Shown in pieces: positions 20,484 through 31,798 of a stretch of DNA of 64,000 nucleotides. Within the stretch, counting starts at the first letter, position 1. Each line of letters starts with the position of its first letter. This stretch comes from Crossaster papposus. Taxonomy: Eukaryota; Echinodermata; Asteroidea; Velatida; Solasteridae. The notes below the pieces were generated by a model. The model did not search any database. It saw nothing but the letters and a program-made list of their open reading frames with translations, and was not told the DNA's origin. A program made the translations under genes and the position numbers. Location of the stretch: the NCBI GenBank assembly GCA_037893245.1, contig JBAIAA010000654.1, forward strand, positions 62,001 through 126,000, given 5' to 3'.

Positions 20484-23400
20484 CTGGAAGAAAGAAGAAG
20501 TATTGTTTTAAATGCTACAACAAAATATTAGACATCGCCATTTCATATCATACAAATAATGAATGTATGCGAGTGCAATGAAAGGAATATTTTCACTGAA
20601 TGAAAATATTCCTTCCATTGCACAAATTTACGAGAAAAAAACCCATTCATTATTGTGATATATTACAGGGTGGCAACCCTGGCTATTTTTATTAATAGGC
20701 TATCTTTAATTAGACTTCATTTCAAAGATTGCGATCAACACAAACTAGTCGGTTTTGTGCATGTATTGTAGGGTTAACAAGTAAAAATGGAACATTTGTC
20801 AATGGAAATGGGACAAATTATTCAATATGACAAGTAGACTCAATTCTACCGATCAAAAGGATCCAGTTGGGCGTTATGCAGGGTGTCTTAAAACAAATCA
20901 CAATGCTCGTTTAGGTGATCGTAACTTCCTAAATAAGTGTTGGAATCGACAAAATAAAGTCAAATTAGTTAGCTATAATGTAAAAAAAACGCGTTTGATT
21001 TCGCTCAGTAATCCCGGAGAAATTAGCTATTACGTAAAAGTTTGCTCATGAATATTGAGTGATTTAGACAGCACAGACAAGAAATTAATCAATACTTCTT
21101 TCAAAGATAACATTCAAAACATTTGTTCTTGTTCTCTTTTTTTCCCAGGTGTTAATCAAGTTCAACATAATATTGCACATAAAAGTTAAAGATAATTTTT
21201 CACATTTAAAAATTGATAAAGGTTAATTAATTTGCGCAATAATTAAATCTGTTATCACATTACTCAGTACTCTAATGATATGAAGAAATGCATTTATCAA
21301 AGTATTAAACAGTGCTGGCTAATTGAAAAGGGATAAAGTAAGTAACCACCTGCACAAAGGAAAATCTGTGTAATACACAAACTTGGATGGAAGTGTTCTT
21401 TGATCACTGTTACGTAATCGCTCATTTCTCCGTAAATACTAAACCGAATCAAGCGCGGTTTTCTTTAAATTATAGCCAACTAATTTGACTATATTTTGTG
21501 ATTTGAATTTTTCTATTCCGACACTTATTTAGGAAGTTAATCAGTTTAAGGTGCGTGGTAATTTTTTTTGATACACCCTGTACAGGGTGGCGCAGAAAGA
21601 AAGAAAAAACGGCCAAGCATTTTTTAGCATACCCCGAGGCAAAAATTACCTATACCAATGGATGGAAAATCTTTCCAGACGAAAAAGAATACATTATATC
21701 TAGATTTGGGCCATTAGTTTTAGCTCCAGACCCTATTTTGTAGCAAAACACTTAATAATATAAACCCATGTAGCGGTTTACGTTTTATTTTCATTTTTTC
21801 AGCAGCTGGATTGGGTGTGAATTTATATTCATGAGAAAGAAAACAGGCAACTCAACTACACGTACATTAAAGATTGGTAAAAAACAGCTGTCCCAAACCA
21901 ACTTGTTTCTTCTAGAAAGATTGTCCATTCACTGGTACAGGTGGCTATGGCCTCAGGGTAGTGAAAGTACTGGTACGCTTGAATTGGGGGGGGGGGGGGG
22001 GGGGAGCGAGGGGGACACTTTGTATAAGTGTACTTACACATTAAGACTACAAACTAATGGGGAAGTTTGTCAGACCTTGCGTGCACGCAATTTTTTGTCA
22101 ACACTGGACATGTCCTGGAAAAGCTTTATCAAAGTCAAGAAACACGAAATGTATACGAACCAGAAGATGAAGACCAATTTTTTGACTTCTATGCCATTAG
22201 GTAGTACGCACCAACAATCATAGAGGATGTATCTCGGTTCACCCGATTTTCTGACGTTGACCATAAACTCATCGTAGCTACGGTGTTTGGCAGTGTCTAG
22301 GACATCCGACACAACTCTCTTTTTATCTTCAATTTTGAAGATGGCCCATCCGTACTTAGCCTGCAACTTCATGTCGTTGTAGATGGTTTCAAGTTCCCCG
22401 TCAATGTCAATCTGTAAGAAATAAACGCGAGAAGCAGACTAACAAAACTGAGATATCAAAACCTAAGTGTAAACCAGTTCGCGCCGGGATTATTTTAACA
22501 TCACCGAGCCGAGTGGCGGGATGAATTTTAACGAAACTCGATCGAAAGCGGGTTTAAGCCGATAGTGCCGGGAAGCACACCCACGCATTTCCGGCCTTGC
22601 TCGCTGCTGACAGACATTTCCGAACTTGAACTTGGCGTGTTTATGCGTCATCTGTTTTGAATTTGGGGAAAACTTTGCGTTTATATACGTCATCCAGCGC
22701 GAACTGGTTAAGAGAGGAGATTTAACAGTCTACGGGGTGCTGTCCGCTCGTATGCGATGTTATGCGCAGGTTCGAGCCACATGACGGGAATAAGGTGCTT
22801 GTGTTCTTAGGCAAGACACTTTACTGCAATTGCCTCTCATTGGTACCTGTAAATGTAGAGACCAAGTTGAATACGGTGAGGTTACGTTGAGCAGCCGATG
22901 ATCTTCAGATTTTATGCTGGAAGAGCGCCGCATTCAAAGCGTATACGCTCTTTTCTAGTATTGTAGGATCATTTTAAATATATCCTCAAAGCCAAGCTAG
23001 CAAACTATTAAAATCAAATTTACTTGAATTAAAGTTTGTACTGCTACTAAACACACAAAATTAAATAAACGAAGGTGATTTCCAATAATCAGCAGATATG
23101 ACCCAATTCACATTTGAAAAAAAATATGCTATTAACGCAACGATGTTTCGTGAGCAAACATTTGTTGCATTTTTTTTTCTGATTCTCGAAACCAGTGTGA
23201 TACCCACCGGGCTTAAACTTCAACATATCAGACTTTGAAACTTTTTTGTTTGAATTTGAGAGAGAACAAATTGCTTGAAAAGTCAAACGATGAGCCTGTA
23301 TGTCCTTAACTAGTGATGTGAACCAAGTTTGCGTATACGTCAGAGAGTTGCGACATGAGAGGCGCGTACTGGCAAGGTCACGGGGAGCCGTAAAAAGAAA

Positions 23401-24570
23401 GAGTTGCGACACGAGGGGCGCGTAATGGCAAGGTCACGTGCCATTTCGATTCCAAAGTGTCGCGGTGTTTTTTCATGTATTTGTTTTGGTGTAAAAATTA
23501 GTGTAATTTACATAGGGTTCAGAGCGCCATTCTACAAGAAAGAAAACGTGGAAAGGCAAGTTGAAGACAAGTTGAAAGCAAGTTCTATACTTTGTGAGCA
23601 CGATGAGTTGTTGAAGCTCAAGCAAATTGGCAAAGATTTCAAAAAGGTTTTTTGCGATTTTACGCGACTTGTTAACGTGCGAATATGCTTATACGTTTCC
23701 ACGGTACAAACCAACGTTGCCGTTGGTGATACAGCAGCGATTTATATGCATTATTTTATGCAGAGAACAAAATCCACCTTTTTAGATTATTGGACAGACA
23801 GAATGTGTATCCTGCATAATGCTGTGATTTAAAACCAAATTTTTTAATATTCGGTTTCAATTTCACTATTCGGATTTGATTTAGAAAACAGAATACGGTA
23901 TTCAAAACAAACCCAACAAAGTTTAGTCTTCCATTTGTGTGTGACACAAGCTGAAGAAGACAATTGTAACATCTTCCAATTTGCTCCATGGTCTCCGATT
24001 GTACTAGTGGTTTCATTATTAGCCTGCCCATTTGACTTATTTGCGAGTTCCCATTCATTTTCCCCCCACATCACAGCTCTGGGGTGTTTTTTTCAAGACC
24101 CAGTAGTGGTCACTGAATCCCCACTATATAGACATTTCTTGTGGCACTTCACTCATTACTTTTTGCTCGTATGATTGTAAACTGGATGAGAATTCCGGTG
24201 AAATCTAATAATCGGTATTCGGTTTCCATTTTAAAGTCAAAACAATGCAATGTTCAGCTCTGCGAAATGCGATACTTTCCCTGCTTACTGCTGTTGCTTA
24301 TTTTGCCATGTTATTGCACACACAATGCACAATTTTTGTAGCATTTTATGTTTTCTGGATATTCCGGCCATTTTAAAGATGGCCGCTGTGTGGCTCCCAA
24401 AACGGAGGATGTCCTATATTTGAGCCACATTGATGGGGCAAGGCTAAGCTTAGACCCGTGAACGTGGCGTTATCACGTTTATTGGCTTCAACGTTTATAT
24501 ACTATATGGTGAAATGCTTGTAAGTTTTTAACTGTTTTAATTGTTAATTACTTACCCCGCTCATAGTCAT
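20327..24570 (-). CDS. ADF/cofilin, left paralogue (3 exons)
   Basis: Exons on the - strand: 24556-24570 (M T M S G), 22161-22411, 20327-20483, giving 423 bp and 140 residues with stop TAA. ADF/cofilins bind actin and sever or depolymerise filaments in the cytoplasm. Visible family features: KYGWAIFKIEDK, KHRSYDEFM, PRYILYD, KLVFIFW and the actin-binding helix KMIYASTKDNVKK. Ser at position 4 sits where LIM kinase phosphorylates Ser3 in vertebrate cofilin. Introns fall after codon 5 and inside the Trp codon (TG|G), as in the right copy. The WxPD motif of the family is W-C-L-D here. The start exon was found by similarity to the right copy. Confidence 0.85.
21576..21745 (+). repeat. Dispersed repeat E, copy 1
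   Basis: TACAGGGTGGCGCAGAAAG, then CCTATACCAATGGATGG and TAGCTCCAGACCCTATTT. Related to 21860-22030 (-) and 39808-39990 (+). Not coding. Confidence 0.55.
21860..22030 (-). repeat. Dispersed repeat E, copy 2 (duplicated in arms)
   Basis: On the - strand CACTTATACAAAGTG, a poly-C run, TTTCACTACCCTGAGGCC and CCAGTGAATGGACAATC. It pairs with 39808-39990 within the inverted duplication. Confidence 0.6.
22161..22411 (-). CDS. Left cofilin exon 2
   Basis: 251 bp, phase 0 start after TTATTTCTTACAG, phase 2 end (TG) before GTTCGT. It codes the central ADF-H strands and helices (DIDGELETIYNDMKL through KKLVFIF). Confidence 0.88.
22470..22711 (-). mobile_element. TTAA-A family MITE in intron 1 of the left cofilin gene
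   Basis: Full-length copy. The right flank is TTAA; the left flank has drifted to TAAA. The matching place in the right arm of the inverted duplication (about 39283-39300) has a single TTAA and no insert. Confidence 0.8.
22735..22960 (+). repeat. SINE-like element, left arm
   Basis: Has the B-box GCAGGTTCGAGCC and a body with GTGTTCTTAGGCAAGACAC and GCAATTGCCTCTCATTGG, wording typical of tRNA-derived SINE families of deuterostomes (established pattern, recalled). The same element lies inverted in the right arm. Confidence 0.65.
23425..23832 (+). other. Unassigned open frame of about 135 codons
   Basis: ATG at 23425, stop TAA at 23830-23832, inside intron 1 of the left cofilin gene on the opposite strand. 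It has a Lys/Glu-rich middle (KKENVERQVEDKLKAS). I recognise no domain, and a similar imperfect 43-bp sequence precedes it twice (from about 23342 and 23400). It may be a repeat fragment or chance. Confidence 0.2.
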
Positions 24571-24964
24571 GATGACGGTCGCTTTTCAAGGGGACAGCTC
24601 AGCAAACTTCAGTAATGTAAAAACTAAAAAGTAAACATGACCAGAGAAACGAAAAATTGCAAAACCACCTGCATTGTCGCAAAAACAGTTATTGTGCTTA
24701 TCCATCCTTCATTGATGACTTATATTACATTCGGAAAGCATACATCAAAATTAGTCCGAGTTACTGGACTGTAGTTATCGCTTTTTTAACATTTTAACAC
24801 ATTGCTAACTTATTCAATAATTTCTTTTCAAATATTGGTACAAATCTTTGCGATGCAATTCCTGATAATGGAATCACATAAAGCGCATTATAAATATATG
24901 ACTATAAATTTTCTGAATATATTTAATGAATCCTAATCCCAAGTCAATTTTTTTCTCCTCGTTA

Positions 24965-25830
24965 CAGAAGAAGAGATTATTAAAGTAGTAAGTAACTTGT
25001 CAAATAAGAAGTGTGCAGGGGTTGATCTAATTAAACAGTTCAGTGATCAAGGCCATCTCCCAGCCTTTAAGACATTATTATAAATCTGTCTATTTCTACG
25101 GGTGTAGTGCCAGAAGCTATGAAGATTGCTAGGATCACTCCCGTCTTCAAGAGTGGTAATAAGAACTTATGGAAACAATTATAGACATTCAACGTCACAT
25201 GCTATTATTCATTTAATTGACAAAATAACTAATAATTTAGACATTTCATCTACAACAATCGGAATATTCCTGGACCTCTCCAAGGCATTTTGATACAGTT
25301 AATCATGAAATACTTTTTTCCAAACTCGATCATTACAGCAACAGAGGAATTGCCTTGGAGTGGTTCAGGAGCTTCCTTCAAAATCTAAAGTATTCATTTC
25401 AGTCTTCATTTTGCAAAATCACCCACGGTGTACCCAAAGGGTCTATTTTAGGGCCCCTTTTATTTTTGATATATTAATGATTTTGATAAATCTTCTGACC
25501 TGTTTTCTTTCATTCTTTTTGCAGATGACAGTAATTTATTTTATAGTCATAGTTAATAGTGAACTAATAATTAAGTCTCTAAATGGATTAAAGCAAATAA
25601 GTTAACTATAAATGTAAACTTTATGTTGTTTAGTAATAAGCCATGTAATCTCACGCCTGACCTTTTATAAACAAAACTATAATTTTCAAAACTGACTATC
25701 AAATTTTTGTGAGAAGTTGACAAAGATCTCGACTGGAAAAAACATTAATTATCTTTGCTTAGTCATATCAAGAAATATAGGAATAATAGGTAAGCTCAAA
25801 GCATTCTTTACTCGGAATATTTTATTGACA
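24965..25830 (+). pseudogene. Degraded non-LTR reverse transcriptase
   Basis: Frame-broken RT: EEEIIKVVSNLSNKKCAGVD, VVPEAMKIARITPVFKSG, LDLSKAF (about 25272), the GVPKGSILGP-like region (about 25425-25455) and ADDSNLF at about 25522. Many stops and frameshifts. It is a different lineage from the element at 26.8 kb. Confidence 0.75.
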
Positions 25831-25881
25831 TAAAAATATAAACTGAATATTCATTAAAAAATGATAAAATTCATCACCATT

Positions 25882-26036
25882 TGTGACCCAGCACGAGTAA
25901 ATGAGACAATTTGGCAAAAATGAAAATTGAGATTTTGATTTCATAATTTAAAGCTAAACAAGCTTTAAATGATGAAATCAAAATCTCAATGTTTATTTTT
26001 GCTGCAAAGTGTCTCATTTATTCGTGCTGGGTCACA
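25882..26036. mobile_element. Foldback/MITE with TGTGACCCAGCACGA ends
   Basis: 155 bp and nearly a perfect inverted repeat: TGTGACCCAGCACGA at the left, TCGTGCTGGGTCACA at the right; inner arms GAGATTTTGATTTCAT / ATGAAATCAAAATCTC. Confidence 0.75.
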
Positions 26037-26157
26037 TTTTACAAGACAGTTTAGTGAATTTCCTCGTTTCTCTGTACGTACTAAACTTGCAACAAAACAG
26101 TTAAGCATGAGGGTCCTAAGCTGTTTTTTTTTTAAAGTACATCCTGTCGGTCTCTCT

Positions 26158-26493
26158 TTAAAGGTAGGATACACCATTTGCAGATATCGAAAATATTTAC
26201 AACCGAATTATAAAAAAATATCTTACTCATTTGAAAGTAAATAATGATTCTAGGCATCCAGCAAAATGATTACGCTAGACATCCTGTTATTCCGAAAAGT
26301 ATAATTTTATAAAGGAAAATTCGCGATCGCGATAACATAAGAATATTGTTGAAAACAAACACTGTTTATCATGCTTTTCTCGGCATCTATGATTGTAAAA
26401 CTTCAAACAGGTCAGTTGGTTAAACGATATTTACTATAAAATACAACCCCCCAAATCTACCCATTAATGATAATTCAAGCAATATCCTACCTC
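26158..26493 (+). mobile_element. TTAA-C family MITE, partial
   Basis: TTAA then AGGTAGGATACACCATTTGC. The central palindrome is reduced to CGCGATCGCG. The right end is degenerate. Confidence 0.7.
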
Positions 26494-26828
26494 TAAGTGG
26501 CCCTAACCCCATAGGCCTTAATACTTTGGGCTAAAGAACTGCATACTATATAACTAAAGAACTGCATAGTATTTTGTAGCACTGGGTCTCTCTGTGACTG
26601 ATGATTGGGTGTGTACTGACAGAGTACAGATACTGCCAAGGACATAGTGGCAATACAGGTCAGTAATACTTACCTGGCAAAAAATGCAGTAGTCCAGCCT
26701 TGACCCATTGCTATTGCTGTGTCCAGAGTGACATTTTTGTTGCAGTAGAGTTTAGAATACACTACACAGCATACATGGGCCATGCACACTCAGCAAACAG
26801 AGGGACCCAATGCTAAAAAGTACTACAA

Positions 26829-28889
26829 GTGCAATTAGGGGTGAAGTACCTAATACTAAAAATTACTACAGGCATTGCACACAAGTCAGTGAGAGTACTG
26901 CATAAAACCAAACGCATTCGGGGTGCCTCAGTACCGTGGCTCGATAGCGAAATTCTTAAACTTATGCGGCAGCGCGATCATGTACACAAAATTGCAAAGC
27001 ACACAGGCTTACAAATTCATTGGGATTCATACAAAAACCTGCGGAACAATGTTACTAATAAAATCCGCAGTAAACAGAGTAATTACTACACATCTGCCAT
27101 AGAAGAAAATAAAAGCAACTCTTCTATGCTGTGGAAAACTCTAAAGGAGGTACTCCCTAAGAAACAAAAAACTGTACCAAATTCGATTACTTCCCCAAAT
27201 GAGGAAAATATTGACAATATCGCCGACATTGCTAATACATTAAATGAACACTTTTCAACAATCGGCAAGCGTACTGCTGGAAATTACCCTTTGCGTGAAC
27301 TTGAAATAGATGACAATACTGACGCCTCTATATTTGATTCTGTTGATGAAGATTGCGTAGTACCTAACATTACAGAAGAGTTTGTTCGAAAGCAAATATC
27401 ATCCATGTCGGTTGGGAAAGCAACAGGTCCGGATGGAATTAGTGTTAAAATGATTAAAATTGCTTCACCTTATATCATTAAATCTTTAACTCGTATTGTT
27501 AACCTGTCTATAAGATGTGAGCGATACCCTAAAGATTGGAAACATGCTTTAGTAACACCAATTCACAAGGGAGGAGATAAATGTAGTACAGGTAACTATC
27601 GTCCAATTTCTATACTGCCAATTATCTCTAAGATTTTAGAAAGATGGGTGCACTCATCGGTATATAGATATCTTGATGAAAACAATCTGATTCCTAGTTG
27701 CCAGTCGGGATTTAGACCCCTGCACTCAACTGAAAGCACCCTACATGACTTAACAAACAAGTGTTTTGCGGCCATGGAGAATGGACAAGTTACAGGCAGT
27801 GTGTTTATAGACCTCAGTAAAGCATTTGATTGTGTTGATCATGAAATCTTACTAAAGAAACTAGAAAGGATGAACATGTCATCTTCTGTAATAAATTGGT
27901 TTAAGTCGTACCTAAGTGAACGTAGTCAGTCTGTGAATATTGGCGGCACCATATCAAAGGTCCTGTCCGTAAACACTGGTGTTCCACAGGGGTCGATACT
28001 AGGTCCACTTTTATTCATTGTTTATACTAGTGACCTTCCATTTTGTATTGCCCCAAACTGCAACTTATTTATGTATGCAGATGACTCCACATTAACGTGT
28101 AGCTCCTCCAACATTAATATAATAGAAAGTAGCTTAAATACAGCTCTTACTAGTTTTCACAACTGGTGCGGAAGAAACAAGCTAGCTTTAAATGCCACCA
28201 AAACCAAATGCATGCTCATTGGTACTAGGCAGAAAATATCTAATGTTAATTTAAATGTATGCATTGCTGGTAGTCGTATTGAAAATGTGAAGTCTTATAA
28301 ATGTTTGGGTGTAATTATTGATGAAGCATTAAGTTGGGGCCCACATGTCGAATACGCAAGAAAAAATGTGGTGTCTAAATTAGGTATACTAAGAAGAATC
28401 CGTGATTGTATTCCTCAGCACAGCTTGCACACACTATTTGTAAGTCTAGTTATGCCAACATTAGAGTATTGTTGTACTGTGTGGGGAGGAAGGTACATAT
28501 CTCACGATAATATGTTAAACAAATGTCTCAAAAGAGCCGCGCGAATAATCCTTAAATGTACCTTCCTCACCCCTTCAGAGGATATGTTTGCTCGTCTTAA
28601 TTGGACCCCTTTTTCAAAAAGAGTCAAGTCAAAAAAGGCTATTCTTGTCTTCAAAAGTATCAACAAAATGACTCCTTTGTACATGACAAATATTTTCAAA
28701 CCACTTACAGTAATTCGCGAAACAAGGCAATCAACCCACACGGCACTGAAAGTTCCTTTCGCCAAAAAAGAATGCTACGCCACAAGTTTCGCTGTGAGTG
28801 GTGCAAATATTTGGAATAATCTGCCCGAACAATTGCGAACATTGGACTCATTAAGCACATTTAAATCAGAGCTCCGACATGCCATCTGA
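26829..28889 (+). CDS. Reverse transcriptase of non-LTR element, 686 codons
   Basis: Copies element RNA into DNA. RT motifs in order: KATGPDGIS, TPIHKGGDKCSTGNYRPISI, SGFRPLHSTESTL, FIDLSKAFDCVDHEIL with catalytic Asp at residue 328, TGVPQGSILGPLLFIVY, FMYADDSTL with Asp-Asp at residues 418-419, NKLALNATKTKCMLIG, then the C-terminal CLKRAARIILKC-type region common to CR1/L2/Jockey elements. The frame is uninterrupted, which suggests recent insertion, but there is no endonuclease and the first ~20 codons are probably flanking sequence. It belongs to the transposon, not a host gene. Confidence 0.9.
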   Translation: MQLGVKYLILKITTGIAHKSVRVLHKTKRIRGASVPWLDSEILKLMRQRDHVHKIAKHTGLQIHWDSYKNLRNNVTNKIRSKQSNYYTSAIEENKSNSSMLWKTLKEVLPKKQKTVPNSITSPNEENIDNIADIANTLNEHFSTIGKRTAGNYPLRELEIDDNTDASIFDSVDEDCVVPNITEEFVRKQISSMSVGKATGPDGISVKMIKIASPYIIKSLTRIVNLSIRCERYPKDWKHALVTPIHKGGDKCSTGNYRPISILPIISKILERWVHSSVYRYLDENNLIPSCQSGFRPLHSTESTLHDLTNKCFAAMENGQVTGSVFIDLSKAFDCVDHEILLKKLERMNMSSSVINWFKSYLSERSQSVNIGGTISKVLSVNTGVPQGSILGPLLFIVYTSDLPFCIAPNCNLFMYADDSTLTCSSSNINIIESSLNTALTSFHNWCGRNKLALNATKTKCMLIGTRQKISNVNLNVCIAGSRIENVKSYKCLGVIIDEALSWGPHVEYARKNVVSKLGILRRIRDCIPQHSLHTLFVSLVMPTLEYCCTVWGGRYISHDNMLNKCLKRAARIILKCTFLTPSEDMFARLNWTPFSKRVKSKKAILVFKSINKMTPLYMTNIFKPLTVIRETRQSTHTALKVPFAKKECYATSFAVSGANIWNNLPEQLRTLDSLSTFKSELRHAI

Positions 28890-29190
28890 GTGTTAGATAT
28901 TATGCCAATTGCGCTGATCTACGGAGTTAGAACTTGGTTGCCACTATAATGTGGAGCCGGATAGGAATTTCCCCTTCTTATTTTTCACCTAAAAGGTTTT
29001 TTATTTGGCGGGTTTTCGCCTATCTCGTAAATCAGAATTAGTATTAATGTTTAGAATTCCTGTAATATCCTTGTATTTATAATATGTACTGTTATTTTAT
29101 TTGATGATGTATATGCAGGGCCCCAATGAAAACCAGTTTTAAACTGTTTGGGCACACCCTGGGTAAAGAAATGGAATAAATAAAATAAAA
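26829..29190 (+). mobile_element. 5'-truncated non-LTR retrotransposon
   Basis: Open frame 26829-28889 plus a 0.3-kb 3' region that ends in an AATAAATAAAATAAAA tail (about 29172-29190), as in LINEs of the CR1/L2/Jockey group. No endonuclease domain precedes the RT, so the copy is 5'-truncated. It lies in the spacer between the two cofilin genes. Confidence 0.85.
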
Positions 29191-29192
29191 TA

Positions 29193-29234
29193 CTACTTTT
29201 TACTACTACATGTACATGTAGTAGTAAAAAGTAG
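29193..29234. repeat. Perfect 42-bp palindrome
   Basis: Left arm CTACTTTTTACTACTACATG, centre TGTACA, right arm its exact complement. It lies three bases after the retrotransposon tail. Confidence 0.9.
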
Positions 29235-30040
29235 CATTAGGTAGGGTTAGGGTTAATAACTGTTTTGTCATAATGTGCAAGTACCATGTATGTCAGTGGG
29301 GGCCCCTACTTGACAAGCTCTGCTAGTAATAATACTTGTATGCCCCCAAACATTGTTATTTTGTAAGCCAAGGCGTATTACATTAGGCCAAATTAAAAAG
29401 AAATGTTTAGCATCTTGCCTTTTTTTTTTTAAAGGAAGGAGGAGGCCCTTTATTTTTGTTTCTTTTTAAAATGGCCGCTTGACACATCTTAGTTCGAGTC
29501 ATGTAGTGAACATGTCACACCCTATCTTCCAATTTAAAATGTTATTATCTTAAAAAAAAACCAAAAAATTAAAAACAAAAAATTACCAAAATGGTCAAAA
29601 AAAATTTCAAACAGAAAAAGAAGGCGGCCCCAAAAAAGAAATCGGGCGGTGACGCTAAACATGTTTTTGTTTTTATTTGGCCTTAGTGTATGGCCCTGTT
29701 GCACTCGAACATGATCTAGGAGTAGCGCCAGATCATGTCAAAATCAATTATCATCAATTACTTTATTTTCCACATAACGTTGCATAACAAATACCGCCTA
29801 ATTTAGGATAAATGTGGAAGGGGGCCCTAGTAATATAGTACAAATATCTTTATCCTTATGACTGACAAAATAATAACACAGAATAGACGGGTAAGGAAAA
29901 ACTTAATGGGGTAATCACGGAGTCTGCAATAACCCTTAACTGGCTGAGTAACTAACACAGTAACAGCGAATGGGCGTTTCTAAATTCTAGCTGAATGGAC
30001 ATTGGACTTGATCACACGGGACACTAAACGCTAGCTCGGT
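29235..30040. other. Intergenic, between retrotransposon and CpG patch
   Basis: A-rich tracts (about 29550-29640) and no convincing coding frame. Confidence 0.4.
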
Positions 30041-30900
30041 AAACCTCTGCGGGGACAGCTAGCTCGATAATCAGGGCTGTACTCGGCCAGATCGCAAAGC
30101 CAACGGGCACGAAACGACGGCGTACAATCCCTGAATATCGATCGCAACTTCGCTAAATATTACCCGCCAAACTGGTTTACCCTAATATCCCCAGTAATCT
30201 GTCCAAAAAATCACAAGGCTGACTCACCAATCACACCCCGGCCGCGCACGTCGTATTCGACTGTTTCGGCAGCGATATGCAAACTCGCTCAGTGTTCCCG
30301 ATCGACGTACATGTACGTCCACCCGTACCCACAAACTTTCTAGAGATCGCAGTAAATAACGTATCGCGACGCGCGACATCCTGGGCAGCCTGGGCAGCTT
30401 CGACGCTTCCAGGTACGTACAAAACAATACGGCCCGCCCATCGGAGCCGTGTCCAATCGTTGGCCAGATGACGACCTGTCGTCACGCACGTACGTCAGGC
30501 TTTTGTTATTACATGTAGCAATAACGAGATAAAGATAATTCATTCAACATGAATTAATTTATTTAAATTAAAGGAAGCTTTTCCTGCGGGTTGTTATATA
30601 ATAACAATATACAGGGGACTAGCAAAGATGCTTATCTAGCAATGGAATTCATGCCTTGTATTGCGACATTTAGAGTCGGCGGGGAAACGGGGTTCCAGAG
30701 CTACAAATGGGCAAACAGCTAGACAAGAGATTCGGGCGCGGCCCTAACCCACACCGTGTCGGCCGGCCGCGCACAACAAGAAGCGAAATGCGCTACGGCG
30801 ATTGGCCGCTGGCCGCTGCTCATTAACTATGCTGTTACTGGGCAAAGCAAAACATGACGGTGGTTGGTGGTCGCGTATTGCCGCATTATAAGCCAACAAA
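30040..30900. promoter_or_regulatory. CpG-rich patch between divergent cofilin genes
   Basis: Much richer in CG than its surroundings (for example CGGCCGCGCACGTCG near 30240, GGCCGGCCGCGCAC near 30760). A promoter or enhancer is possible; a GC-rich repeat is the alternative. Confidence 0.25.
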
Positions 30901-31001
30901 TTCCGGAGAGACTCACCGAATATTTGTTCTTTGTATTACAATCTGCCCACCTTTAAAGCTAATGGAAGCGTCCACATGGGTGAAAGCCCAAGAATCGCGC
31001 G

Positions 31002-31352
31002 TTGCAGATATCGAAAAAAATTATTACCGAATTATTAAAAAATATCTTACTCATTTGAAAGTAAATAATGATTCTAGGCATCCAGCAAAATGATTGCGCT
31101 AGATATCCTATAATTATTCCGAAAAGTAGAATTTTAAAAAGACAAAATCGTGATCGCCGGACGGCGACCGCGATAAAAAACAAAGATAACATAAGAATAA
31201 CTGCCCGACGCCGGTTGAAAACAAACGCTGTTTTTCGTGTTTTTCTCGGCATTCATGGTTGTAAAACTTCGGACAGGTCAGTCAAACGATATTTACTATG
31301 AAATACAACACTCAAATCTACCCATTCATGATAATTCAAGCAATTACCAATG
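31002..31352 (+). mobile_element. TTAA-C family MITE, partial
   Basis: Lacks the outer left end. The body matches from GCAGATATCGA through the centre (ATCGCCGGACGGCGA) to AGCAATTACCAATGG. Confidence 0.7.
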
Positions 31353-31645
31353 GGGGAACTATACATTAATGAGCATGACAGATCAGCAAATCTTAAAGGT
31401 TCTAAGCAGACCTTTAGAGGAGAATTGCTGTTTAATAATTTAAAATGTGCCTTGGTGTGTAAGTAACAAGACCAGGGGTTATAAAATGGTATAAAATGAC
31501 ATTAATTGGGGTTAATCACCGTAAATGTAATTGGCCCCCTCATTAACATGTTCAAACACTGACAAATGGTGTCGCTGTTCGTGACGAACATTCGGCAACC
31601 CCAACAAATCCACGCGGGTACGCACGCAGCAGATTTTGTTCAGAC

Positions 31646-31798
31646 ATGGCGAGTGAAGACGACAGTTCGGGGCCGGGGAGCGCATATTCCACAGAATCGG
31701 ACGAAATATCCGCAGTATCATCAGGTCCTAGATCTGAAGAAGATATTCCACTTGACAATTCCTTTGACAATAACTTGAGTCGACCATCGACTGAATGA
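31646..31798 (+). other. Short acidic Ser-rich frame
   Basis: ATG GCG AGT to TGA, 50 residues: MASEDDSSGPGSAYSTESDE and on. The composition resembles N-termini of DNA transposases, like the frame at 12175, but no element ends are seen around it. Confidence 0.25.

Larger units (their letters stand above)
19411..24650 (-). repeat. Left arm of a large inverted duplication
   Basis: Reverse-complement similarity to about 36885-40900 along its length: both cofilin exon sets, a SINE (22735-22960), a foldback near 20570-20640 and the outer 120 bp (GACCGTGTGAT, ACATTCATTATTTG). It differs by the MITE at 22470-22711 and other indels. Confidence 0.85.
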
